Shown: positions 42,444-51,141, counted from the stretch's first letter. The stretch: DNA of 64,000 nt from Streptomyces hawaiiensis (GCF_004803895.1 NZ_CP021978.1:4836001-4900000), one strand, 5' to 3'. Made by a program: numbers and translations. Notes: generated by a model from the letters alone, not told the origin.

Positions 42444-42527
42444 AGTACTCCTCCCCTCTCCTGAAGCGCTTCTCCCTCTCCCGAAGTACTCCTCGGCTCT
42501 CCCGCAGTCCCCCTCCAACTCTCTTGA
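42435..42527. repeat. Five-copy 21-22 bp CT-rich tandem repeat
   Basis: Units of the form CTCTCCYGAAGTACTCCTC begin near 42435, 42456 and onward at 21-22 base steps, with the fourth and fifth more diverged. The array begins inside the last codons of the Scr1 gene and ends ahead of the aldehyde dehydrogenase gene. Function unknown. Confidence 0.6.
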
Positions 42528-42601
42528 AACACAAGTACGATGACGTGTGATCAGATCGTGAAGGCGCGATCAGAGGTCTGCCAGGGATCGAGGGATCACA
42601 C

Positions 42602-44065
42602 ATGTCGTCGTCCTACTTCACCGACCTTGCACAGCAGTACATCGACGGTGAGTGGCGCCCGGGTACCGGCTCCTGGGACATCATCGACTTCAATCCGTAC
42701 GACGACGAGAAGCTGGCGTCGATCACCATAGCCACGGCCGACGAGGTCGATCAGGCGTACCGGGCGGCCGCTCGCGCCCAGAAGCAGTGGGCCGCGACCA
42801 ACCCCTACGCCCGCCGGGCGGTCTTCGAGAAGGCGCTGCGCCTGATCGAGGAGCGCGAGGCCGAGATTTCCGAGGCCATCATCGCCGAGCTCGGCGGCAC
42901 GCGCCTGAAGGCCGCCTTCGAGCTGCACCTCGCCAAGGAGTTCATGCGCGAGGCGGTCCATCTGGCCCTGGCCCCAGAAGGCCGGATCATCCCCTCGCCG
43001 GTGGACGGCAAGGAGAACCGCGTCTACCGCGTGCCGGTCGGTGTCGTGGGCGTGATCAGCCCCTTCAACTTCCCGTTCCTGCTGTCGATCAAGTCCGTCG
43101 CCCCGGCGCTCGCGCTCGGCAACGCCGTGGTGCTCAAGCCGCACCAGAACACACCGATCGTCGGCGGCTCCCTGGTCGCGAAGCTCTTCGAGGACGCGGG
43201 GCTGCCCGGCGGCCTGCTGAACGTCGTCATCACCGACATCGCGGAGATCGGCGACGCCTTCATCGAGCACCCGGTCCCCAAGGTCATCTCCTTCACCGGC
43301 TCCGACCAGGTCGGCCGGCACGTGGCGACCGTCTGCGCCCGGCTGTTCAAGCGCTCCGTCCTCGAACTGGGCGGCAACAGCGCGCTGGTGGTCCTCGACG
43401 ACGCCGACATCGACTACGCGGTCGACGCGGCCGTCTTCAGCCGGTACGTCCATCAGGGCCAGGTCTGCATGGCCGCCAACCGGGTCCTCGTGGACCGTTC
43501 GATCGCGGACGAGTTCACCGAGAAGTTCGTCGCCAAGGTGAAGACCCTCAAGGCGGGCGACCCGCGCGACCCGGATACCGTCATCGGCCCGGTCATCAAC
43601 TCCTCGCAGGCGGACGCCGTCTCCGGCGTGGTCGAGCAGGCCCTCGCCGAGGGCGCCACGGCCCTGGTGCGCGGCGGACGGACCGACAACCTCGTCGAGC
43701 CGTCGGTGCTGACGGACGTCCCCGCCGACTCGGCGCTGCTCAGGCAGGAGGTCTTCGGGCCGGTCGCGTTCCTCGTCCCGTTCGACGGCGAGGAGGAGGC
43801 CGTACGCCTCGTCAACGACACCCCGTACGGCCTGAGCGGCGCCGTCCACACCGGGAACATCGAGCGCGGTGTGAACTTCGCCAAGCAGATCGACACGGGC
43901 ATGTTCCACGTGAACGACGGCACCGTGCACGACGAGCCGATCGTCCCGTTCGGCGGTGAGAAGCACTCGGGCGTCGGCCGGCTCAACGGCGACACGATGC
44001 TGGACTCGTTCACCACGACCAAGTGGATCTCGGTGCAGCACGGCCGGAGCGGATTCCCGTTCTAG
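42602..44065 (+). CDS. NAD(P)-dependent aldehyde dehydrogenase
   Basis: This 487-residue enzyme has aldehyde dehydrogenase motifs: SPFNFPF, the catalytic glutamate in LELGGNS and the catalytic cysteine in HQGQVCMAANR, with a C-terminal FGGEKHSGVG. It oxidises aldehydes to acids, most like benzaldehyde or aromatic aldehyde dehydrogenases, though substrate cannot be fixed from motifs. It is monocistronic and followed by a strong terminator hairpin. Confidence 0.92.
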   Translation: MSSSYFTDLAQQYIDGEWRPGTGSWDIIDFNPYDDEKLASITIATADEVDQAYRAAARAQKQWAATNPYARRAVFEKALRLIEEREAEISEAIIAELGGTRLKAAFELHLAKEFMREAVHLALAPEGRIIPSPVDGKENRVYRVPVGVVGVISPFNFPFLLSIKSVAPALALGNAVVLKPHQNTPIVGGSLVAKLFEDAGLPGGLLNVVITDIAEIGDAFIEHPVPKVISFTGSDQVGRHVATVCARLFKRSVLELGGNSALVVLDDADIDYAVDAAVFSRYVHQGQVCMAANRVLVDRSIADEFTEKFVAKVKTLKAGDPRDPDTVIGPVINSSQADAVSGVVEQALAEGATALVRGGRTDNLVEPSVLTDVPADSALLRQEVFGPVAFLVPFDGEEEAVRLVNDTPYGLSGAVHTGNIERGVNFAKQIDTGMFHVNDGTVHDEPIVPFGGEKHSGVGRLNGDTMLDSFTTTKWISVQHGRSGFPF

Positions 44066-44079
44066 AGCCTTTCGGCGCC

Positions 44080-44116
44080 CGGGCCCTTGCGGACAGAACC
44101 TGACCGCAAGGGCCCG
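44080..44116 (+). terminator. Rho-independent-type hairpin after the dehydrogenase
   Basis: CGGGCCCTTGCGG (44080-44092) and CCGCAAGGGCCCG (44104-44116) form a perfect 13-bp stem with an 11-base loop. It lies 14 bases past the dehydrogenase stop. A short TAGTTT follows. Confidence 0.8.
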
Positions 44117-44171
44117 TAGTTTCGTCGGTGTCAGGGGGAGAGGCCCCCGGGCCCGGTGAAAGGCGGCGGTC

Positions 44172-44723
44172 ATGGTCACTCACGTTCCCTCGGAGGCACA
44201 CGGCGACGAGCGCGGAGCGCTGCTCTCCTTCATCGAGGAGCAGCGCGGCGGCATCCGGCGGGCGGTGCTGGGCCTCACGGACGAGCAGGCGTCCTCCCGC
44301 CCCAGTGCCAGCGAACTGTCCCTGGCCGGGCTGCTCAAGCACGTGGTCGAGATGGAGCAGGGCTGGGTCGCCCGGGCCAAGGGGGAGCCGGCGGCCGTCC
44401 ACCGGGACGAGTCGAACTGGCACGAGTGCTTTCGGCTGGTCGGTGACGAGAGTGTGGAGTCGCAGCTCGCGTACTACGAGAAGGTGGCGGCCGAGACGGA
44501 GGCGTTCATCCGTGCGGTGCCCAGCCTGGACGACACCTTCGAGCTGCCGGCGACCTCGTGGAATCCGAAGGACGAGTGGCTCTCGATGCGCTGGCTCTGC
44601 CTCCACCTCATCCGCGAGACGGCCCGGCACGCCGGCCACGCCGACATCATCCGCGAGTCCCTGGACGGCAGGACCGCCTTCGAGCTGGTGGCCGAGGAAC
44701 AGCGGGTGGCGGCCGGGTCCTAA
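44172..44723 (+). CDS. DinB/DUF664 family protein
   Basis: The 183-residue protein has the four-helix DinB/MDMPI fold: LLKHVVEMEQGW and ETARHAGHADIIRE carry the usual metal-binding histidines. Such enzymes are often thiol-dependent, using mycothiol or bacillithiol as cosubstrate. Its role is unknown. A ribosome site GAAAGGCGG precedes the ATG, and PadR follows 10 bases after its stop. Confidence 0.85.
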   Translation: MVTHVPSEAHGDERGALLSFIEEQRGGIRRAVLGLTDEQASSRPSASELSLAGLLKHVVEMEQGWVARAKGEPAAVHRDESNWHECFRLVGDESVESQLAYYEKVAAETEAFIRAVPSLDDTFELPATSWNPKDEWLSMRWLCLHLIRETARHAGHADIIRESLDGRTAFELVAEEQRVAAGS

Positions 44724-44733
44724 CCTGGACCGC

Positions 44734-45375
44734 ATGTCAGCGATCCGTCTCCTCGTGCTCGGCGCGGTCCGTATGCACGGGCGGGCCCACGGCTACCAGG
44801 TGCGCAACGACCTGGAGTACTGGGGCGCCCACGAGTGGTCCCACGCCAAGCCCGGCTCGATCTACCACGCCCTGAAGCAGATGGCGAAGCAGGGGCTGCT
44901 GCACGCGCACGAGATCGCCCCGTCCACGGCCGGCGGCCCGCCGCGCACGGAGTACGAGATCACTGATCAGGGCACCGAGGAGTACTTCCGGCTGCTGCGG
45001 GACGCGCTGGTCACCTACGACCAGCGCGGGGACGTGAAGACGGCCGCCGTCGGCTTCGTCGTCGACCTGCCCCGGGCGGAGGCGGTCGCGCTGCTGAAGG
45101 AGCGGACCCTGAGGATCGAGCAGTGGCGGGCCTCCGTCCTGGAGCACTACGTGCCCGAGGAAGGGCCCGGACGGCTCGGTCACATCGGGGAGATCATGAA
45201 CATGTGGGTCCACACGGCCGACTCCGAGGCCGAGTGGACCCGCGGTTTGATCGAGCGGATCGAGGGCGGCGCCTACACCTTCGCGGACGAGGGCGACCCG
45301 TTCGTCGGCGTCCTGGCCCCCGGCGAGGAGAACCCGTACGCGACGGGGGAGCCGCACCCAGGGGACGCCCGCTAA
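44734..45375 (+). CDS. PadR-family transcriptional regulator
   Basis: The 213-residue protein has the PadR winged helix (LLVLGAVRMHGRAHGYQVRNDLE; KPGSIYHALKQMAKQGLL; EYEITDQGTEEY) and a C-terminal helical dimerisation region. It directly precedes an ABC exporter operon that carries two identical TCAAGTTTGAC sites around its promoter, so it probably represses that exporter and responds to its substrate. The two genes are separated by 73 bases. Confidence 0.9.
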   Translation: MSAIRLLVLGAVRMHGRAHGYQVRNDLEYWGAHEWSHAKPGSIYHALKQMAKQGLLHAHEIAPSTAGGPPRTEYEITDQGTEEYFRLLRDALVTYDQRGDVKTAAVGFVVDLPRAEAVALLKERTLRIEQWRASVLEHYVPEEGPGRLGHIGEIMNMWVHTADSEAEWTRGLIERIEGGAYTFADEGDPFVGVLAPGEENPYATGEPHPGDAR

Positions 45376-45432
45376 TCAAGTTTGACGAATGGCGCCGGGG
45401 AGTTTACCTTCGAGCATGTAGTCAAGTTTGAC
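45376..45432 (+). promoter_or_regulatory. PadR-type operators flanking the exporter promoter
   Basis: TCAAGTTTGAC occurs at 45376-45386 and again at 45422-45432, each near-palindromic. TTGACG (45382-45387) and TACCTT (45405-45410) form a promoter with a 17-base spacer. Site 1 overlaps the -35 and site 2 lies just after the expected start, an arrangement that suits repression. PadR as the binder is inferred. Confidence 0.65.
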
Positions 45433-45448
45433 TAGCGAGGGAGGCTCA

Positions 45449-46399
45449 GTGGCCGACGCGGCGATCACCGTCGAAGGCGCGAAGAAGACGTACGGCGACA
45501 AGAAGGCGCTGAACCGGCTCGACCTCACGGTCGCGCGCGGCACGGTGCACGGGGTGCTCGGGCCGAACGGGGCGGGCAAGACCACCCTGGTGAGGGTCCT
45601 GTCCACCCTGCTGCGGCCCGACGCGGGCCGGATCGAGGTGGCCGGGCACGACGTGGTCCGCGAGGCGTACGCCGTGCGGCAGCGCATCGGCCTGCTCGGC
45701 CAGCACGCCGCGCTCGACGAGGAGCTCGGCGGCCGGCAGAACCTGGAGTTGTTCGGCCGACTGCACCACCTGGGCGCGCAGCGGGCACGCGCGCGTGCCG
45801 ACGAGCTGCTGGAGCGCTTCGACCTGGCGGACACCGGCCGCAAGGCGGTACGGCAGTACAGCGGCGGCATGCGGCGCCGCCTGGATCTCGCGGCCTCCCT
45901 GATCACGGAACCGGAGGTCCTCTTCCTGGACGAGCCGACCACCGGCCTCGACCCGCGCGGCCGCGCCGAGGTGTGGGCCTCCGTCCGCTCCCTGGTCGGC
46001 GGCGGTACGACGGTCCTGCTCACCACCCAGTACCTGGAGGAGGCCGACCAGCTCGCCGACCGCATCTCGGTCGTCGACGCCGGCCGGGTCATCGCCGGGG
46101 GCACGGCGGACGAGCTGAAGGCGGAGACCGGCGGCGACCGCATCGACGTGGTCCTGCGCGACGCCGGCCAACTGGGGGCAGCGGTAGCGCTGCTGCCCCT
46201 CACCGGGGTCGGCGTCGATGCCGACCGCCGGTTGCTGAGCGCCCCGGTGACCGACCGCATGGAGGCGCTCTCCGGAGTCGTACGGGCCTTGCAGGAGGCC
46301 GGGATCGAGGCGGAGGACGTCGCCCTGCGCCGCCCGACGCTGGACGAGGTGTTCCTGCACCTCACAGGAGACGACCGCCGAGTGAAGGAGGCCGCGTGA
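45449..46399 (+). CDS. DrrA-type drug-exporter ATPase
   Basis: This 316-residue ATPase has Walker A GPNGAGKTT (38-46), the signature YSGGMRRRLDLA and Walker B LFLDEPTTGLDPRGR, then the C-terminal extension typical of daunorubicin-type exporters. GTG 45449 follows GAGGGAGG by five bases. It pairs with the overlapping permease gene (GTGA) and exports an unknown hydrophobic compound. Confidence 0.93.
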   Translation: MADAAITVEGAKKTYGDKKALNRLDLTVARGTVHGVLGPNGAGKTTLVRVLSTLLRPDAGRIEVAGHDVVREAYAVRQRIGLLGQHAALDEELGGRQNLELFGRLHHLGAQRARARADELLERFDLADTGRKAVRQYSGGMRRRLDLAASLITEPEVLFLDEPTTGLDPRGRAEVWASVRSLVGGGTTVLLTTQYLEEADQLADRISVVDAGRVIAGGTADELKAETGGDRIDVVLRDAGQLGAAVALLPLTGVGVDADRRLLSAPVTDRMEALSGVVRALQEAGIEAEDVALRRPTLDEVFLHLTGDDRRVKEAA

Positions 46400-47157
46400 G
46401 CGCCCACGCCCTGACCGACTCCTGGACCATGACCCGCCGCGAACTCGCACGCTGGGGACGGCAGCCGGTGCAGCTGGCCGTCAACCTGGTCTTCCCGGTG
46501 ATGCTGCTGCTGATGTTCGGCTACCTCGTCGGCGGCGGCCGGGGCGTGAGCGGCGAGTACCGCGACTACCTGGTCCCCGGCATGCTCGCGCTCACCATGG
46601 CCTTCGGTCTGGAGGGCACGATGCTCGCCGTCACGCAGGACCTCAACAAAGGCGTGATCGACCGGTTCCGCTCGATGCCGATGGCCAACGGGGCCGTTCT
46701 GGTGGGCCGTTCGGCCGCCGACATGCTCCAGTCTGCGCTCGCGCTGGTCGTCCTCATCGGTGTGGGCTCCGCGCTCGGCTGGCGGCCCGGCGGCGGCCCG
46801 GCGGCCCTCCTCGCAGCCGTGGGCCTGCTGCTCCTGTTCCGGTTCGCCATGCTCTGGATCGGCATCCACCTGGCCCTGGTGGCGGGGAAGCCGGAGATGG
46901 TCCAGGCCGTGCAGATCCTGGTCTGGCCGGTCGGCTTCCTCTCCAACGCCCTGGCCGCGCCCGGCTCCATGCCCGGCTGGCTGGGCACGGTCGTCGAGTG
47001 GAACCCGATGTCCCACACGGCCACGGCCGTACGGGACCTGTTCGGCGTGCCCGGCACGGAGTCCGGGCACGTGTGGACGGCGATCGTCTGGCCCCTGGCC
47101 CTGCTGGCGGTGTTCTTCCCGCTGGCGGTACGGCGGTTCGGGCGGCTGAGCCGATAG
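46396..47157 (+). CDS. DrrB-type ABC-2 permease
   Basis: The 253-residue membrane protein has about six helices and the ABC-2 permease pattern, with LVPGMLALTMAFGLEGTMLAV and an EWNPMSHTATAVRDLFG segment near the end. Its GTG overlaps the ATPase stop. The pair forms one PadR-regulated exporter. The glutamate decarboxylase gene ends only seven bases away on the other strand. Confidence 0.92.
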   Translation: MSAHALTDSWTMTRRELARWGRQPVQLAVNLVFPVMLLLMFGYLVGGGRGVSGEYRDYLVPGMLALTMAFGLEGTMLAVTQDLNKGVIDRFRSMPMANGAVLVGRSAADMLQSALALVVLIGVGSALGWRPGGGPAALLAAVGLLLLFRFAMLWIGIHLALVAGKPEMVQAVQILVWPVGFLSNALAAPGSMPGWLGTVVEWNPMSHTATAVRDLFGVPGTESGHVWTAIVWPLALLAVFFPLAVRRFGRLSR

Positions 47158-47164
47158 GACTTTT

Positions 47165-48571
47165 CTAATGATGGAAGCCGGTCGCCGCGCCCTTGTCCCG
47201 GGTCTGAGGGTGCGGCTGCCGGCGCAGATCCGGCAGCAGCCGCTCCAGGTCCTGCGCGAGCAGTTCCGCGAGGTCGGCGGAGAAGCCGTTGCGGCACACC
47301 ACCCGCAGCACGGACAGGTCCTCCCGGTTCGGCGGGAAGGTGTACGCGGGCACCAGCCAGCCGCTCTCGCGCAGCCGCCGGGACACGTCGAAGACGTCGT
47401 ACCCCGTCACGTCCGGCGCGGTCGTGAAGGCGAACACCGGCAGTTGCTCGCCCCGGGTCAGCAGCCGGAAGTCGCCGAGCGCCTCGACCCGCCCGGCCAG
47501 TTCCACGGCCACGTCCCGCGCGGCCTGCTGGACGGCACGGTAGCCCTGCCGGCCCAGGCGCAGGAACGTGTAGTACTGCGCCACGACCTGCGCGCCGGGC
47601 CGGGAGAAGTTGAGCGCGAACGTCGGCATGTCGCCGCCCAGGTAGTTCACCCGGAACACCAGCTCCTGAGGCAGCGCCTCCGCGTCCCGCCACAGCGCCC
47701 AGCCGACGCCCGGGTAGACCAGCCCGTACTTGTGCCCCGAGGTGTTGATCGACGCCACCCTCGGCAGCCGGAAGTCCCACACCAGGTCCTCGTCGAGAAA
47801 CGGCGCGACCATGGCCCCTGACGCCCCGTCGACATGCACGGGGATGTCGAGCCCGGTCCGCTCCTGCAACGCGTCCAGCGCCGCGCACAGCTCGGAGACC
47901 GGCTCGTAGGACCCGTCGAAGGTGGAGCCCAGGATGCCGACGACCCCGATGGTGTTCTCGTCGCACAGCTCGGCGGCGGCCCGCGGGTCGAGGTGGAACC
48001 GCTCGCCCTCCATGGGCACCAGCCTGGCCTCCACCTCCCAGAAATTGCAGAACTTCTCCCAGCAGACCTGCACGTTCACGCCCATCACCAGATTGGGCCT
48101 GGCTCCGGGGTAGCGGTCGGCGTTCCGTTTCGCCCAGCGGCGCTTCAAGGCCATCCCGGCGAGCATGCACGCCTCACTCGACCCGGTCGTGGAGCACCCC
48201 ACGGCGGTCACCGGGTCGGGCGCGTTCCACAGGTCGGCGAGCATCGCCACGCAGCGCCGCTCCAGTTCGGCCGTGCGCGGGTACTCGTCCTTGTCGATCA
48301 TGTTCTTGTCCCGGCACTCCGCCATCAGCACCCCGGCCTCGGGCTCCATCCAGGTGGTGACGAAGGTGGCGAGGTTCAGCCGCGCGTTGCCGTCGAGCAT
48401 CAGCTCGTCGCGCACCAGCTGGTGGGCGGTCGCCGGTGCCATGGGCTGGTCCGGGAGCCGGTGTGTGGGCGGGGCCTCGGCCATGTCGCCGAGCGGGTTG
48501 GCGGGGCCGTAGAAGGGGTTGACGGACAGGCGGCGTTCGCCGGGCCGGTGGGGGCCGTCGTGGAGCGGCAT
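47165..48571 (-). CDS. gad: Glutamate decarboxylase
   Basis: This 468-residue PLP enzyme fits bacterial GadA/B: STTGSSEACMLAGMALKRRW, HVDGASGAMVAPF and PLP-binding Lys281 in SGHKYG. It consumes a proton when making GABA from glutamate, so it raises internal pH. A ClC chloride channel lies directly upstream in the same direction, the pairing known in acid-resistance systems. No glutamate/GABA antiporter is seen in the window. Confidence 0.95.
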   Translation of the reverse strand: MPLHDGPHRPGERRLSVNPFYGPANPLGDMAEAPPTHRLPDQPMAPATAHQLVRDELMLDGNARLNLATFVTTWMEPEAGVLMAECRDKNMIDKDEYPRTAELERRCVAMLADLWNAPDPVTAVGCSTTGSSEACMLAGMALKRRWAKRNADRYPGARPNLVMGVNVQVCWEKFCNFWEVEARLVPMEGERFHLDPRAAAELCDENTIGVVGILGSTFDGSYEPVSELCAALDALQERTGLDIPVHVDGASGAMVAPFLDEDLVWDFRLPRVASINTSGHKYGLVYPGVGWALWRDAEALPQELVFRVNYLGGDMPTFALNFSRPGAQVVAQYYTFLRLGRQGYRAVQQAARDVAVELAGRVEALGDFRLLTRGEQLPVFAFTTAPDVTGYDVFDVSRRLRESGWLVPAYTFPPNREDLSVLRVVCRNGFSADLAELLAQDLERLLPDLRRQPHPQTRDKGAATGFHH

Positions 48572-48605
48572 GGGTGCCTCCAGGGGTGGGGTCGAGAGGG
48601 GGGCT

Positions 48606-49898
48606 TCAGCGGACCGGTGTGCCGTCCTTCCGCAGCTGCATCTGCGGGCGGCCCGTCACCAGCAGCCAGGCCGGCAGTGAGGCGACGCAGAGCACGGCGA
48701 TGATCGCCGGCGAGGCGACCAGCACCGCGGCGACGAACAGGCTCACCCAGCCCTGCCGGGTGATGGCCAGCAGCAGTCCGAGCACGGCGGCCGAGACCCC
48801 GATCGAGGGGTGCACCCCGGACACCAGGGCGTGGGCGCCCAGGCCCAGGGCGGTGCCGACGAACACCGCCGGGAAGATGCGCCCGCCCCGGAAGCCGCAG
48901 GACGCGGCGACCAGCAGCGCGGCCAGCTTCACGACCGTCAGCAGGGCGTACTCCCCGGCCGACCGGCTGTCCGGGTCCCGCGCGAGCTCGGCGATCTCGT
49001 CGAGCCCCTTGAACAGCGTCAGATGCCCGCCGAGGGCCGCGAGGGCGCCCAGCACGATGCCGCCCGCCGGGAGCATCAGCATCGGGTGGCGCAGCCGGTG
49101 GAAGGCACCGTGGACGTAGGGGAAGGCCCGCACGGCGGCCATGCCGAGCAGCGCGGCCCCGGCGGCGACGACGACCGCCGCCAGCAGGTCGCTCCAGCCC
49201 GGCCGGCCGAAGGAGGGCAGGTCCAGGTCGAAGCTCGGATGGTCGATGAGGGTGGCGGTGAGGGCACCGGCCGTGCCGGCGATGAGCGGTGCGAAGACGT
49301 TGTCCCACAGCAGTCCGCGGGTCTCCTTCCCGGCCAGTGCCTCGGAGATCACCAGGGCCGCCGCGACCGGCGTGCCGAACAGGGCGCCGATCGTCGCCGC
49401 CTCGGCCAGCGCCGGCCAGACCCGGCCCGGAGCCCGGGGTACGAGCCGGGCGCCCAGCCAGGCCGCCAGGGCGACGTTCACGGTGATGACGGGGTTCTCG
49501 GGGCCGAGGCTGGGCCCGCCGGCCAGCATCAGCGCGGTCACCAGCAGCAGCCCCGGCAGCACGACGGGCGGCAGCACGGGGGCGTCCAGCCCGATGGTCG
49601 CCGGATCCGGGCCGGCGTGCCCGGGCACCTTCCACACCACCAGGCCGACCGCGACCCCCGTCGCGAAGAGCATCACGAACATCCACGCCACGGAGTACCG
49701 GCCGACCCCCAGCGCGTCCGGCAGCGGCCCCCAGAGCACGTCCTGGAGCTCCTCGGCGGCGACTTCCACCCCCACCAGGACCAGGCTGGACAGGATCCCC
49801 ACGGCCAGAGCGGGCAGGATCGTCGGCAGCAGTGCGCGGGCGGGAGTCGCGGGGGTGACGGAGGGCGTCTGCTGCGCGGAATCCTGGACCACGCGCAC
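48606..49898 (-). CDS. ClC-family chloride channel or transporter
   Basis: The 430-residue membrane protein has the ClC motifs GPENP (GxGxPE-like) and GFRGGRIFPAVFVG, with about ten or more helices. ClC antiporters exchange chloride for protons; in acid resistance they balance charge while a decarboxylase consumes protons. The gad gene follows 34 bases after its stop. The start at GTG 49898 lies 97 bases from the divergent tipA start. Confidence 0.9.
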   Translation of the reverse strand: MRVVQDSAQQTPSVTPATPARALLPTILPALAVGILSSLVLVGVEVAAEELQDVLWGPLPDALGVGRYSVAWMFVMLFATGVAVGLVVWKVPGHAGPDPATIGLDAPVLPPVVLPGLLLVTALMLAGGPSLGPENPVITVNVALAAWLGARLVPRAPGRVWPALAEAATIGALFGTPVAAALVISEALAGKETRGLLWDNVFAPLIAGTAGALTATLIDHPSFDLDLPSFGRPGWSDLLAAVVVAAGAALLGMAAVRAFPYVHGAFHRLRHPMLMLPAGGIVLGALAALGGHLTLFKGLDEIAELARDPDSRSAGEYALLTVVKLAALLVAASCGFRGGRIFPAVFVGTALGLGAHALVSGVHPSIGVSAAVLGLLLAITRQGWVSLFVAAVLVASPAIIAVLCVASLPAWLLVTGRPQMQLRKDGTPVR

Positions 49899-49936
49899 AC
49901 CATAAACGCATCAAAGAGGACAAACCGGAAACACGC

Positions 49937-49967
49937 TTGCACCTCACGTGGCGTGAGGCCCGACCGT
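49937..49967 (+). promoter_or_regulatory. tipA promoter with MerR-type operator
   Basis: TTGCAC (49937-49942) is a -35. The palindrome CCTCACG-TGG-CGTGAGG occupies 49942-49958, and a weak -10 lies near 49962-49967, giving the long 19-base spacer expected of MerR targets. The arrangement matches the known tipA promoter. Confidence 0.8.
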
Positions 49968-49994
49968 GGAGCACGGAAGAAGAAGGGAGCGGAA

Positions 49995-50756
49995 GTGAGC
50001 TACTCCGTGGGACAGGTCGCGGGCTTCGCCGGCGTCACGGTGCGCACGCTGCACCACTACGACGACATCGGCCTGCTCGTCCCGAGCGAACGCAGCCACG
50101 CGGGCCACCGGCGCTACAGCGACGCCGACCTCGACCGGCTGCAGCAGATCCTGTTCTACCGGCAACTCGGCTTCCCGCTCGAGGAGGTCGCCGCCCTGCT
50201 CGACGACCCGGACGCGGACCCGCGCGCACACCTGCGCCGCCAGCACCGGCTGCTGACCGCCCGGATCGAGAAGCTGCGGAAGATGGCGGCGGCCGTGGAG
50301 CACGCCATGGAGGCACGCAAGATGGGACTCAACCTCACGCCCGAGGAGAAGTTCGAGGTCTTCGGGGACCAGGACCCGGAGCAGTATGCCGAGGAGGTGG
50401 AGGCGCGCTGGGGCGACACGGACGAGTACGCCGAGTCGCAGCGCCGCACCGCGAGCTACACCAAGGAGGACTGGAAGCGCATCCAGGCCGAGGCCGCCGA
50501 GTGGGGCGAGCGCCACGTCGCCCTGATGGCGGCGGGCGAGGGCCCGACCGGTGAGGCGGCCATGGCCTTGGCGGAGGAGCACCGGCAGCACATCTGCAGG
50601 TCGTTCTACGAGTGCTCCTACGAGCTCCACCGCTGCCTCGGCGAGATGTACGTCTCCGACGAGCGCTTCAAGGCGGTCTACGACGCGATGCGCCCGGGCC
50701 TCGCGGAGCACCTGAGGGACGCGATCGCGGCCAACGCGGCCCGTCGCACCTCCTGA
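49995..50756 (+). CDS. tipA: MerR-family thiostrepton-type sensor TipAL
   Basis: The 253-residue protein has the MerR helix-turn-helix (YSVGQVAGFAGVTVRTLHHYDDIGLL), a coiled-coil linker and a C-terminal TipAS domain that binds thiopeptides such as thiostrepton. The length equals that of TipAL. Met110 starts MGLNLTPEEKFEVFG and is preceded by GGAGG at the right distance (ATG 50322), so the short TipAS form is probably made from an internal start. GTG 49995 follows AAGGGAG. It activates its own promoter on ligand binding. Confidence 0.97.
   Translation: MSYSVGQVAGFAGVTVRTLHHYDDIGLLVPSERSHAGHRRYSDADLDRLQQILFYRQLGFPLEEVAALLDDPDADPRAHLRRQHRLLTARIEKLRKMAAAVEHAMEARKMGLNLTPEEKFEVFGDQDPEQYAEEVEARWGDTDEYAESQRRTASYTKEDWKRIQAEAAEWGERHVALMAAGEGPTGEAAMALAEEHRQHICRSFYECSYELHRCLGEMYVSDERFKAVYDAMRPGLAEHLRDAIAANAARRTS
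50322..50756 (+). CDS. tipA: TipAS, internal-start short form of TipA
   Basis: ATG 50322 has GGAGG at 50309-50313 and would yield a 144-residue ligand-binding protein identical to the C-terminal domain of TipAL. This alternative product is known for tipA and is thought to sequester thiopeptides. Confidence 0.75.
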   Translation: MGLNLTPEEKFEVFGDQDPEQYAEEVEARWGDTDEYAESQRRTASYTKEDWKRIQAEAAEWGERHVALMAAGEGPTGEAAMALAEEHRQHICRSFYECSYELHRCLGEMYVSDERFKAVYDAMRPGLAEHLRDAIAANAARRTS

Positions 50757-50760
50757 TCCC

Positions 50761-50789
50761 TGACCCGGGAGTGGCTCACTCCCGGGTCA
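50761..50789. terminator. Bidirectional hairpin terminator between tipA and ybjQ
   Basis: TGACCCGGGAGTG (50761-50773) pairs with CACTCCCGGGTCA (50777-50789) over a three-base GCT loop. It lies between convergent genes and overlaps the last codons of the YbjQ gene. Confidence 0.75.
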
Positions 50790-51141
50790 GCACCACCGCC
50801 GTGCCGTACGCGCACACCTCGGTGCCCACGTCCGCCGCCTCCGTCACGTCGAAGCGGAACGCGAGGACGCCGTTGGCGCCACGCGTGCGTGCCTGTTCGA
50901 CGAGCCGCTCCATCGCCTGGTTGCGGGTCTGCACGAGCGTCTTGGTGAGCCCGCGCAGCTCGCCTCCGACCATCGACTTCAGCCCGGCGCCGATCTGGCT
51001 CCCCAGGTGCCGCGAGCGCACGGTCAGGCCGAAGACCTCGCCGATCACCTCCCGCACGTGGTGGCCGGGTACGTCGTTCGTGGTGACGACCAGGACGTCG
51101 GGCTCCGGGCCCTGTCCGCCGCCGTATTCATCGATGCCCAT
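50776..51141 (-). CDS. YbjQ/UPF0145 family protein
   Basis: This 121-residue protein matches the YbjQ family (VLVVTTNDVPGHHVREVIGEVFGLTVRSRH; RGANGVLAFRFDV; EVCAYGTAVVL). It forms pentameric cytosolic assemblies in solved relatives; its role is unknown. It is convergent to tipA and its 3' end lies within the shared terminator. Confidence 0.9.
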   Translation of the reverse strand: MGIDEYGGGQGPEPDVLVVTTNDVPGHHVREVIGEVFGLTVRSRHLGSQIGAGLKSMVGGELRGLTKTLVQTRNQAMERLVEQARTRGANGVLAFRFDVTEAADVGTEVCAYGTAVVLTRE

